A program made the translations under genes and the position numbers. Shown here piece by piece: positions 24,264 through 36,002 of a DNA stretch of 64,000 nucleotides. The stretch covers positions 61,407,048-61,471,047 of the forward strand of contig CM055311.2 of assembly GCA_029255685.2 (NCBI GenBank). The letters are read 5' to 3'. The DNA is from Silene conica (taxonomy: Eukaryota; Streptophyta; Magnoliopsida; Caryophyllales; Caryophyllaceae). Numbering within the stretch: the first letter of the stretch is position 1; each line of letters begins with the position of its first letter. The notes below the pieces were generated by a model, which saw only the letters and a list, made by a program, of their open reading frames with translations, was not told the origin of the DNA and searched no databases.

Positions 24264-24640
24264 AGATGAGGAGATATGTCCATATATTATGACTTTGACC
24301 TGAGCTTCAAAGCTTCAAAGCTTTAAGGGGTGTAAATTTAACACCGTCTCATAAGGGAGATATGTTTATATTATGACTTTGACCTGAAGGTCAAAGTTTT
24401 AAGGGGTGTGAATTTAACACTGTCTCATAAGGGAGATATGTTTATATGACTTTGACCTGAAGTTCAAAGTTTTAAGGGTGTAAATTTAACACTGTCTCAT
24501 AAGGGAGATATGTTTATATTATGACTTTGACCTAAGTTTTAAGGGATGTAAATTTAACACCGTCTCATAAGGGAGATATGTTTATATTATGACTTTGACC
24601 TGAAGTTCAAAGTTCAAGGAAAAATTGAACACCGTCACAT
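24264..24640 (+). repeat. five tandem units of 68-76 bp in the old copia
   Basis: The unit reads gggagatatgtttatattat, then gactttgacctgaagttcaaag and a taaatttaacac phrase. Unit starts include about 24355, 24431, 24503 and 24571. The phrase cctgaagttc keeps recurring singly up to about 26300, so the array seems to have grown from a motif already present. Confidence 0.85.
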
Positions 24641-25899
24641 CAATACAATATATTCATATTGTATTTTGGACTTGAAGTTTAGGGAAACACCTCATACTAT
24701 CTTGGGCCTGAAGTTCCAAAAGATTTATTTTATAAAGATGGGGAGATATGATATTCATATTATATTTTGGACCTGAAGTTCATAAGTTTATATTGTATAA
24801 AGCAAGTGGCTAGCTTTCCAGATGAAAGCTAGTGGCCAGAAGTTCACAGCTGCGATTTTGATACGCATTTGAGTTTTAAATGAATAAAACGGTTTTATTC
24901 AAGGGAAATTATTTCAAAATTGATTATTGTTCACCTGAAGTTGAACAGTTTAATGAGATTTGAAAGTAGATCCATTCTTGGTAGTGAATGTGACATCTCA
25001 TAAAGATTCTGCCGGTGACAGAGATCGAGAACATGTGACAATAATAAGGTTACTGGACAATAATAAGCTTAATGATGTAGCCCTATTGAGGCTAAGAATG
25101 AAGCCATTTGATGAGCTAAGCTAAGTAAAGAAACTTTAATTAAGTTTAATGATGTGGTTTTATTGAGCCTAAGAAGAATTTTGAGCCAAAATTCAATTCA
25201 TTTAAAGTAATGAAAGTATCTCATATATGCTCGAAATTTGATACGAGAAAGGATAAATTATGTATGGGTTGGAAATTTTGACATTTACACTATGGCCTGA
25301 AGTTCATAGCGTTTGAAAATAATGAAATTATGGCTCGAATTTCATAAGTGTTTACGTATATAGAATTATGACCGGAAGTTCATAATGTTTACAAATATTA
25401 AAACTGTGGCCTGAAGTTTACAGTGTTTGCACTTTATTTTTGTATACGGTGATACATTTTGAGTACTAAAACAAGAATAAAGTCGGGGTTTATTCATGAA
25501 TGTCAAAAACTCATAAATTATGGCATATGAGATTTAGTAATGATGCAATATACTTTTTATTTCACTCATATAATGTAGTATTGAATACACAATTGTGAAA
25601 AAAAAAATGTTTTGAGTGAAATTATTATTTTATTGGGAATAAATTATGTCAAAATTATGTCAACGATAATCCTTATATATAAGGACGTGGTGTGTTTATT
25701 TTGAAACACTTATATTCCCACCAAAAGTGGATATTTATTACACCCTTGAAAGAAATGAGATAATGTGACACTCATATGGTATTATGAGCTAAATTGTCGA
25801 AAAAGACAACTAATTCTGAAATTGTTGGGATCTTTGTGGTTAAGAGAATAATTGATTTATAAGTTAAATTATGATCAATATACATATATAATTATCATG

Positions 25900-26100
25900 T
25901 TATACAACACATTGAAAGGATGTGATAAACATGGGTATGTCATCATCGTATATGTTGACGACTATAATTGTTGGTCATTTGAGAAAAGTCAAAGATAAAT
26001 ATATTTCCTATTGGAATATTGACGAGTCTTGCCTACATATATGAGACAGTTATTGTGTCATTTGTCACATCAATTATCAGGTTGAATAAAGTATTGTTGA
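25900..26100 (+). pseudogene. copia reverse transcriptase remnant
   Basis: Codons at about 25939-25962 read VIIVYVDD, the YVDD catalytic motif of copia reverse transcriptases, but the frame breaks on both sides. It gives the old element its superfamily and + orientation. Confidence 0.55.
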
Positions 26101-27485
26101 CAACCAATTTAGCATGCGAAATATAGTCAACTTGGGGTGGCGTGTGATAAGTGAAATTATTGAGACACAGCCGATTCTTATTAAAGTTTGCCATGAATTC
26201 ATTGTGGCAACTTAGAAAGTTGACATGAAATAATTCAGATGTGACATATTAAGGCCATCCGGGTTCTTATTTTACCCGTTTCGATAAACCTGAAGTTTAT
26301 CCTAAGGAAAATATAAGTGCTGAAACTCTCTCGTGTAAATTTTTAAAAGCAAGACATTACACGGAGTTTGAATATATTTGATATTGGAGATCTAACAACT
26401 AATTGGAGTGTAATAAAGAACTTAGAGGTTCATTTATGGATTGATACTATATTAAGGGGCTTGTAGCTACATAATGATTTTTTTCTAAGTAGTTATTGTG
26501 TGGTAATCATAGCTTATTATATGAAATCGTTAGTCTCCAAATTGGACATTGTGATTCAGCACATTTAAAATCCAACTGCATTATATGGTTGTTGTACGAA
26601 AAATGCTTACATAAATTCTCATTGGTGATATGAGAAATTAAGGTCTAAAGTGGTTATGGTTTTTACCACCTTAGAGGGAGAATGATAAGGAAAAGCTGGT
26701 AAAAACAAACAAGTATATTTTCTCAACTGGACATGATGTTCAGCGGTTGTTTTCAGTATGAAATACATCACATAGAGGTTCATGGAATTAGAAATCATGA
26801 TATTCATTTGCTTGTGAAGATGTATTACGACACTTTGATCATCTTATCAAAAAAAAAAATGTGATATGTTCATACAATGAAATCTATGATTTAGTTATAG
26901 ACAGATAGCCCTATATGTGGTATAGCGAGCTATAAATTAGTCATAGAAAGTTGGTGCAACGAAAAATTAGATTCTTGCCAATTTGAATAACAAACACACA
27001 AGAAAGGTAGTGTGAAAGTAATATCGGTTCACATATTTTAAGAATAAGAAAATGGCAAGCATGGGCAGTTGGTACTTGTTGGAAGTACTAACCTTATTAC
27101 GGTACTCGTACTGGTAGCTTGTGTCGTCTATTGTCCACTTGCGTAAACCCGTCAGGTACAATAAACCCGATATCGTTCACACCCCAAATCCACTCGCACA
27201 CACAGTGATGGTAGCTCTAACTAATCTGTTTGTATTTTATATGTAGTAGATTGATATATTTTCTGTATCTCTTCAGAGAATAATCAACCTCCTTATATAG
27301 TGTAACTAGACATCAGTTACAAGGAGTAAATCAAGAGATTTAATTGTGGATTAATTGTGGATTAATTGGCTGGAATAATGGGTCATTAAGGAGTAATATT
27401 TTCAGCCTTAATAACTAATATTATTGCTGTAAATATGACTATTCTGTAACAGCTATTCTGACATTCAAAATTCAATACTCCCACT

Positions 27486-28538
27486 CAGCCAAAACAACCA
27501 AGTTAATCCTCCCACTTGGTCACACAACCAAGTTTACTACAATAACAAACTAAACATAGTTCATACAGAAAATGGGGCGTGCGACCAAAACAGTAACAAA
27601 TAATGTTATATTAAGTTACCATCAAACTAACATAACACTGTCAATAATAACGATTCCCCAAATCATTCGAACAACACTGCTAGCATACAATATCCCTTTA
27701 TGCTAATCACATATATGTAGTTATATACTAAATATAACCGCCAGCCGTGCTAATAATATAGTGAAGTTGAATTGATCATTTCTTAGACACTAATGAGAAA
27801 AAAAAACTTAACTTGATTGCTTTCCTAATATGCTTCGGTAAGCCAAAACCTTTGTCAGCTCTTCAAAAAACACACTAAAGTAGCAACATCAAATTTCGTT
27901 TTTTAAAACAAAATTCTAAGTCAAAGGGCTTCGTTCCATAACAACCACTAAGGCTTATAGGGATCACACAGTGACAAGGTAGGGAAAATAATTGTCACTC
28001 CTAAACGATCGATAAAACACACATAGTATGACATATGTGTCACAGCATAGCTCCCACTATGATAGGGCATGTCACTTTTCTATGTTGTGCGAATACTGAG
28101 TCTAGATATGACCTAAATATCTAACCCGAGCCACTTGATCAACATACTCAATGTTCAATCTGACACTCGATATCCGGTTTTAAGCTCTAGTATAAAAGAC
28201 ATGTTTTTCATACTCGACTCTTGTATATCTATTAAGAGTCTCATCTTAAACACAATAAGGCGACTTAATCAATACTCCATAAGTATAAGGAAATTGTATC
28301 GTTGCACACACAAAGTGTCAACGAGACTTAGTCTCATCTTGCATGCTCTACTAGCATCAAGGCGATTACCTGTGTGACTAGGTTAATCAAAAGCTTGGTG
28401 ACATTACTCGCGTGCCTTAAAAATGCAACATATGCTCAGGAATATATGAAAAGAAAACATATTTATTCATAAGATATTCAAAAACATGTCAATAATCCAA
28501 AAACATGTCTAAAAACAACAAGATTACAAAACTTTAAA
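27486..28538 (-). other. 3' untranslated region of the young copia
   Basis: About 1 kb between the RNase H stop codon and the 3' LTR with no plausible coding region; short ORFs on + are chance. Confidence 0.6.
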
Positions 28539-30407
28539 CTAAAACCTTCGTAAGCCCAAGTTCCTAACATGAGTCCGGAACAAATCTCGTTTAATAGGTT
28601 TAGTTAAAGGATCAGCAATCATCAAAGTTGTTGATATATGCTCGATAGTAATTTCTTTATTGCTTACAGCGTCTCGAACAAAATGATAACGCCTCTTAAT
28701 ATGCTTGGTTTTTCTATGAAATTTCGGATCCTGGGCAAACTGTTTAGCAGCAGTATTGTCACAATGCATTACCACAGGTTCATTAACTTTAGGAGTAAGA
28801 TTGAGATCCTGCAGAAAACTCCTTAGCCATATTGCTTCTTGAACTGCAAGGCTAATAGTAACATACTTTGCTTCCATAGTTGATAAAGCAACACAATATT
28901 GCTTTTTACTGCACCAAGATATTGCACCTCCACCAAGGATGAAAGCATATCCCGAGGTTGATTTAGACTCATCTAAATCACCTCCCCAGTCAGCATCCGA
29001 GTATCCTTTCAACCTTAAGTCCCCACCTTGATAACAAAGGGCTAAATCACTTGTACCACGAAGGTAACGCAAGATTCTCTTGACACCTTGCCAATGCGCA
29101 GGGCCTGGGTTACTTTGGTAACGACTCACCAAACCAACCGCATAGCAGATGTCAGGCCGAGTACATAACATGGCATACATCAAACTACCTATAGCATTAG
29201 CATAAGGAACATTGCTCATTTGTTTCTTTTCTGTATCTGTTTTCGGGCATTGGTCTAAGCTTAAGGAATGGTCTTTGTCAACAGGAGTATCAACGGGTTT
29301 GGATTTATCCATTCGAAAACGTTCTAATACTTTCTTAATGTATGTCTCTTGACACAAACCAAGAAGTTTCTTAGCACGGTTTCTTTTAATTTCCACTCCT
29401 AGAACAAATCTAGCTTCACCCATATCCTTCATCTCGAAAACAGAGGATAGCCACTTCTTAGCGGCGTTGATCATATCCATGTTATTACCAGCTAGAAGTA
29501 TGTCATCAACATATAAAGAGAGAAACATAATCCCTTCTTCAGCTTTCTTGACATACACACAATGATCTTCATCAGCCATATAGAAGCCAAAAGCAGTTAT
29601 GGCCTCATGGAATCTGAAGTACCATCGCCTAGAAGATTGCTTTAGACCATATATGGATCTTTGAAGATGACATACTTTATTATCTTGACCATTTGAGACA
29701 AACCCAAGAAGTTGATCCATGTAGATCTCTTCCTCAAGTGTTCCATTGAGAAAAGCAGTCTTTACGTCCATTTGGAACAACTCTAAGTCCAAATGGGCAA
29801 CTAGGGCTAGCAGGAGGCGAATAGAGGCAAATCTCACCACAGGAGAAAATGTCTCATCATAGTCAACACCCTCAATTTGGGTAAAGCCTTTCGCCACTAG
29901 TCGGGCCTTAAACTTATCAATTGACCCATCCGCTTTACGCTTCACTTTGAAAACCCATTTTTTCCCAATCGACTTACGGTTAGGCGGAAGATCAACAAGT
30001 TCCCAAACCTTATTACTTGCCATTGGGTCCATTTCCTCCCTCATCGCATCCATCCATTCTTGACTATTTGGTGAATCCATAGCTTCTTTATAGGAACTAG
30101 GCTCATCGATCTCAGGAAGAGTGCAGAGGAAAGCCCGCTTTTCGATATCAAAGAATCGTTTAGGGACTCTCCCGCGTTCACTTCTTCGCTCATCAACATT
30201 ACTTGCTTTACCAAAAGAAGTATCACTTCCATTATCTACTAAAGATGTGGAGTTTGGAACTTGAGAAGTAGTCTCTTGTTCTACACTTGAGAATTGAGGA
30301 CGAACCTCATTATCAAGTTGTTCTTCATTAACAAGTAAGTTCTCATCCAATGGAATTGTAGGACTATTCCTAACATTTCCTTCATTGGTAGGAATTAAAC
30401 TATCCAA
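28539..30407 (-). pseudogene. copia pol, second part: reverse transcriptase and RNase H (frameshifted)
   Basis: 622 codons. Reverse transcriptase runs through KARLVAKGFTQ, AFLNGTLEEEIYM and the catalytic SLYVDDILL. RNase H follows with GYSDADWGGD, STSGYAF and KHIKRRYHFVRD. Position 593 of the RNase H end is normally followed by LTKP, and ADPLTKP is present. The apparent Met start at 30407 is not a true start: the frame is the continuation of the upstream gag-protease-integrase frame after a one-base shift. All catalytic motifs of this half look sound. Confidence 0.92.
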
Positions 30408-32704
30408 GGTGGTACTAGAAGGTCTAAATTCCCCCCTTCACCTAAAGATAGTTCTTGTAACTCATACAAGTCGAGATCAGTCTTGATTTCACCAATACTT
30501 GGGAACTCATCCTCAAGAAAATTGACATTACGTGAACCAATTTCGGTCATGCCACCATTCGGATGCTCACCAAACATCACATACCCTTTCGAGCGTTCGG
30601 GATATCTAATGAACACCATTTTGGTTGCTTTTGGACCAAGCTTGCCATGTTTGTGAGTCGGGTTATGCACATAGCCTGCCGAACCCCATGGGCGTAAATG
30701 ATCCAAAGAGGGCTTTCTATTATTCCATAACTCATATGGAGTAACGGGTACACTCTTACTTGGTACACGATTAAGGATATAAGTTGCCGTAAGTAACGCA
30801 TCTCCCCAATAACTAATAGGTAAGTTGGCTTGTGCCATCATTGACCTGACCATATCAAGTAAGGTATGATTCCTTCTTTCCGCAACACCGTTTTGTTGTG
30901 GAGTATAAGGAATTGTAAGTTGTCTACGTATACCCTTTTCCCCACAAAACCCTTCGAACAAATCTGAAAGGTATTCGCGACCACGATCAGTTCGAAGTGT
31001 CTTAACTTTTCGTTCCAACTGGTTCTCAACTTCCGTAACAAAACGTTTGAACGTATCAAGCGCTTCATAACGGTGAGACAACAAATACACGTAACCAAAA
31101 CGCGAATAGTCATCTATCAAGGTGAGGAAATATGTAGCACCATGACGAGCCTTCACATTTAAAGGCCCACAAATTTCAGAATGGATCAACTCTAAGGGAG
31201 TTGAAGCTCGAGAAGCCTTACTAAAAGGTTTCTTGCTGGCTTTTCCAGCTAGACAAGGTTCACATATGGGCAACTTAACCCTTGTAAGCTTATCTAATAG
31301 ACCATCTTTTGCAAGTCTGTTCATTCGTTCTTGGCCTATATGACCAAGTCTAGCATGCCATTTAACAGATTCGGAATCGACATCAAAACGAGAAACTAAA
31401 GCAAACGATGAATTATCATAAAAATCATCCAAATCAATTACAAAGAAACCATTGTTCAAAATACCACGACCAAACACATCGTCGTGATATAAAATGTCCA
31501 AACTACTTGAAGTAAAATTGAAAACAAAACCAAGTTTCAACAAACTAATAACTGAAACTAAACAACATTGGACTCCAGGCGCATAGAGAGCATCATGTAG
31601 AAGCAACACATTGCCACCACAGAGCTTTATTTGGTAAGTTCCTACTCCCAAGACGTCTTCCGTACTGCCATTGCCAAGCATGACAGTTTGTGAACCCACC
31701 GGAAAGCGATGAAAGTCCACGAATCCGTCTCTATCACGAACTATGTGCTTGCTTGCTTCCGAATCTATAATCCAATTAGGAAGAGAGTTAGCAACTAATG
31801 CATGGGAACAAACAAATAACTCATGACTATGAATCAAGAAAGGTACCTTTTTTGGCTCGGAACAATCACGAGCAAAATGTCCCTTCTTTCCACAGTTGTA
31901 GCACTTCACACGTGCCACATTTGTCTCTTTACGGCCTTTTGCCTTATGTTGTTTTTGGACACTACCACACGGTCCATGAGTTTGATTAGGGCGACGAACC
32001 TTCGGCTTTTTGCCTTTGTTATTCTTGGACGTACCTTGAACAGCAAGAGCAACAACAGTAGTGGGAGGACTTAGCGCCTTTTGGCGCTCTACTTCCATTT
32101 CAACGTGCTTAGCTAACTCAGCAAAAGTCTTTACATTTTCACTATGAGCCATGAGGAGCTTAAAATTCTTCCACTCTTCAGTGTTAGAAGGTAGAGAGCG
32201 AAGCACATTCACTATTTGTTCCTCATCAGGCCCATCACGCCCAGCAGCCTTCAGATCACGTATCATTGCACTCATAGTGCGCAAATGCTCAGTGACATTA
32301 TGTTTGGGATTAATAGTATAATCCATCCACTTCAGGTTCAAAGCACGAAGCCTCGTCGCTGATGTCTGACCAAATGTGACCTTAAGCTTGTCCCACATGT
32401 CCTTAGCAGTGGGACATGTCTCAAACTCGCCAATAAGATCATTATGCATGCAAAACAACATAGTAAAGAGTGCAGAACGATCTTTTCTTAACCAAACATT
32501 GTGGAGCTCTAAGTTTTCAAAATACTCATCATCATCTTCGCCAATAGGGTCCGTAGGTTCTTTTGGCTTTGCAACAGTAGTCGACAAGGTATCTAAAACC
32601 TCGCGCTCATTAAGGAGATACTGAATCTTCCTATGCCACATATCGTAGTTCGTCCCATCAAGTTTCTCGGTTGTGGACAGGTCACCAATCATATTCTTAG
32701 CCAT
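30395..32704 (-). pseudogene. copia gag, protease and integrase (first part of gag-pol)
   Basis: 769 codons from the first Met after the leader. Gag (UBN2/DUF-type, residues about 1-230) precedes a CCHC knuckle ([14 protein letters not shown], 268-281). The protease motif reads [10 protein letters not shown] (about 311-320) where copia proteases normally have DSGA; Gly to Glu here probably disables it. Integrase shows [22 protein letters not shown] and [14 protein letters not shown]. The ORF ends early because the frame slips at a six-C run (30431-30436 on +), and the other frame continues. The element therefore has at least two defects, one of which may be a sequencing error in a homopolymer. 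Confidence 0.93.
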
Positions 32705-34034
32705 CTACACGCATATATTTTAAAAAATGGACATTATGCACGACTCGCAAAAAATTAAATTACCAAAAGAAATTTCTTTCATTTATATCTCATGTTCGAA
32801 AATTTTGCTAGGCTCATAATCATCACACGAGGACATAAATTATAAAATTCTAAAAAAATTTAATTTTTCACTACTTCAAATTTATTATGAAACATAATCA
32901 TTTTAAATAAATTTGAGCCAAAACGAATTAGCATTATACAATATTTATAGTATTACTAAAATATTAAAATGTACATAAAACAAATTTACATACTTATTGT
33001 AATTTCAAGTGAAAAAAAACGAATTCACGATAATAAAATTAAAAACATACGAAACTAATTCATATAAAAGTAAACAAGTATACGCAAAAAAAAAAAATGT
33101 ATACTTATATATATACGCAGCGGAAATAAAACCAATTTATGTAAATCGTACTGGAACAACAGATATGCGAAACAACAACCACACAAGTTGAGAAAAAACA
33201 AATTGAATCCAGCTATTGTCCATTGGAATAAAAACTTAAAATATACTAAACTTTTTGTCCATAGGAAAATAAGTTCCAAGAGCAACCACCATAAACAAAC
33301 ATTAAAAAAGTCAGAAGTTGGGTATTTAAGAGAGCCAGATTACAAAACCTAACATACACAAAACTTACCCACAAACACAATACGCCGACCTCCTGATCAT
33401 TCTCCTTCTTCTTTTGTTTTACTAAAAAACAAAGAAAAACAACCAGAACTCTATTGTTTCTACTTTCTACTTGCATTTGAGGTTTTACCAGAAAATCATA
33501 ATTAAAAAACCCCAACTAAATAGAATAAACCATCAAACAAGAAAAAAAAATTGGGTTTTCTTATAACTCATATTTTCCTTTATAACTTGTTTATTAGTCT
33601 CCCAAACAGATTGGGTTTCCTTTAAATTTACACCAAAAATAAACAAATATGAGAACGACCAACACCATCACGTAGATCGGTGGCAGACGGTTAATTTGAG
33701 ATGGAGCACGCTCCGAACGCGCCACTATTAATGGTGGGGCGTGACACACACGCGCCGCCACAAATTTTCAACCGCGTTCGGCTATTCAGGAGCAATGGGT
33801 CGGACTCGTTACAAAAAAAACAGAAAGATACAAAGCATTCGGGCAATATAAACGTGAGAGTCGGATTGGGTTTATAAGCATGTTCATGGTTCAGTAAGCA
33901 TGTTTTCATATCTCTTCTTGATTTTCATTAGTAAAAGAAAATGTGTATTAAAACAAGGATACAAAATCACTGACGGATTAATACAAAACCTCATTTGGGA
34001 CAGAAACAAATACACAAGTTGGCTCTGATACCAC
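32705..34034 (-). other. leader (5' UTR) of the young copia
   Basis: 1.3 kb between the 5' LTR and gag. It contains the primer site at its right edge and short chance ORFs (33246-33515, 33691-33909 on -). The segmental duplication starts inside this leader at 33186. Confidence 0.7.
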
Positions 34035-36002
34035 TGTTGGAAGTACTAACCTTATTACGGTACTCGTACTGGTAGCTTGTGTCGTCTATTGTCCACTTGC
34101 GTAAACCCGTCAGGTACAATAAACCCGATATCGTTCACACCCCAAATCCACTCGCACACACAGTGATGGTAGCTCTAACTAATCTGTTTGTATTTAATAT
34201 GTAGTAGATTGATATATTTTTTGTATCTCTTCAGAGGATAATCAACCTCCTTATATAGTGTAACTAGACATCAGTTACAAGGAGTAAATCAAGAGATTTA
34301 ATTGTGGATTAATTGGCTGGAATAATGGGTCATTAAGGAGTAATATTTTCAGCCTTAATAACTAATATTATTGCTGTAAATATGACTATTCTGTAACAGC
34401 TATTTTGACATTCAAAATTCAATAGTACTCTTACTGAGTAAAGAAATTTGGATGCATGTCCCGGACGTGACATTGATATCTGAATGATAATAGATGGCCT
34501 ATATAGAAAAAGGAATGGTACCGTATATATTCAGATATCACTGATTCAGTACTGACAATATCACGAGATATTGAAATTATATCGATAAGTTAAGGAACCG
34601 ATATGCAATTGCGCGCGGAGTTTAATGGACTAGATAATGGGGATCTTATAAATAAGTCCAATTTTATTGTTGACACATAATCAATGATTATGAATGAGCT
34701 CAGAGACGTGAAGTCTACTTATTGGCCGAAAGGCAATCTAAGCTATGAATATTGAAAACAAAATTGTACAGTTTGCATTATCGAGTCATCATCATGTGCA
34801 TTTTTAAGATTAAGTTCATCATTGCATTTTGTTTTAGTATTTACATTATTATTTGTTTTAGAATGTTGAATTGGTTACATATCATATGCATGCACGTGAT
34901 TAATTATATTGTTATTATTTGATAAATATTTAAAAAGGAGAAATATTATCTTATGGTATACTCCAACGAGGATAACTCCTTATAGGAGCCTCTTATAAAT
35001 GATCATCAAATGGCGATGTTTTAATTAATTGAGTTTTGGGAACTCATGATTATATATGAACCTCTACGACACGATTGAAAGGTTGTCGTGATTATTTCCA
35101 AAATGGAAAACTTCAAACTCGTGTAGATTGTGTCAAACTGAAGTTTGAGCATATAAGAATAATGATTTAAATGAGTTCCATGCTAAACATTTGAAATTAG
35201 TTTATGGTCAAGAAGTACCATAACAATTGGAAAATATTGTAGTCAAAATCTACAATGAGGATGTCAATCAATACATATATGGTTTAGCAAAGAAAATAGC
35301 TTAAATGTATTGGGTGATTTATTCAATAATTATCGTATTGATTCTCCTTAATACGAGGAATTAAGGAATGATAGCTACCCTCTTTGTTCCCTTCGACTAG
35401 GTTTTGTCCCAACGGGTTTTTCCTAGCAAGGTTTTTAACGAGGTAGCAATATAAGCGCATTATTACGCTATAGTCATGATCGTCATTATTGTTGAGATGA
35501 CAGTTATTTTCGACATATAATGTCATGTCGTTTTGTGGAGAAGAATCATTTTTGTGGAAGTATCAATTGAAATGAAGATCCAAGATTTGTTATGAAATGA
35601 TTATATCCAGAGTGTGGGTTATCAAAGAAATGTGATATCGAAACTGTCATGGATTTCTATTGACCGGAGATTCAAGTCTATTAACTAGAATGGGTATTAC
35701 TTCAACGATCGAGACGTTATATCAAAGCATGGATCATTTCAAGATTTATCAAGTTATGTCATCATCAGGGGGAGTAACACGCGCTGTACTCTTTTTCCTT
35801 AGCTATGGTTTTGTCCCACTGGGTTTTCCATGCAAAGGTTTTAACGAGGCAGTTTTGCTATGCGTGTTTGAAGATTAGTGTACTCTTTTCCTTTACTAGT
35901 GTTTTCCCACGAGGTTTTTCTAGGAAGGTTTTTAACGAGGCATCTTCTTCAGTGATGGACATCCAAGGGGGAGTGTTATGAAATATTATAGTATAATATT
36001 AT

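Larger units (their letters stand above)
27077..34424 (-). mobile_element. young Ty1/copia retrotransposon, near complete, TSD gtact
   Basis: The LTRs are 27077-27477 (3' LTR, 401 bp) and 34035-34424 (5' LTR, 390 bp). They differ by four substitutions plus an 11-bp tandem duplication in the 3' LTR (attgtggatta twice). TSDs gtact lie at 27072-27076 and 34425-34429. The Met-tRNA primer site abuts the 5' LTR (ttggctctgatacca on +, 34019-34033) and a short purine tract on the minus strand abuts the 3' LTR (27478-27485). gag-pol occupies 28539-32704. In its own orientation the LTR starts TA and ends CA. A TATA box (ctatataagg on -) lies inside each LTR. It sits in the old copia in opposite orientation. 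Confidence 0.95.
23333..36002 (+). mobile_element. old decayed Ty1/copia element, split by a younger copia
   Basis: The 5' LTR (23333-23517, tgttatgaaa...ttacaaca) is followed by cgtgatcagcacgag, a primer-site phrase seen beside many plant copia LTRs. Worn reverse transcriptase sequence appears near 25.9 kb. The 3' end has the usual tail phrases (gttttaacgaggca) and polypurine tract aagggggag (35965-35973), then only the first 29 bases of the 3' LTR (35974-36002). Everything between 27077 and 34429 is the inserted younger element and its TSD. No ORF survives. Confidence 0.75.

Noticed and set aside
24264..24640. Possible CRISPR-like array
   Set aside because: Units are contiguous tandem copies without unique spacers, in a plant retrotransposon.
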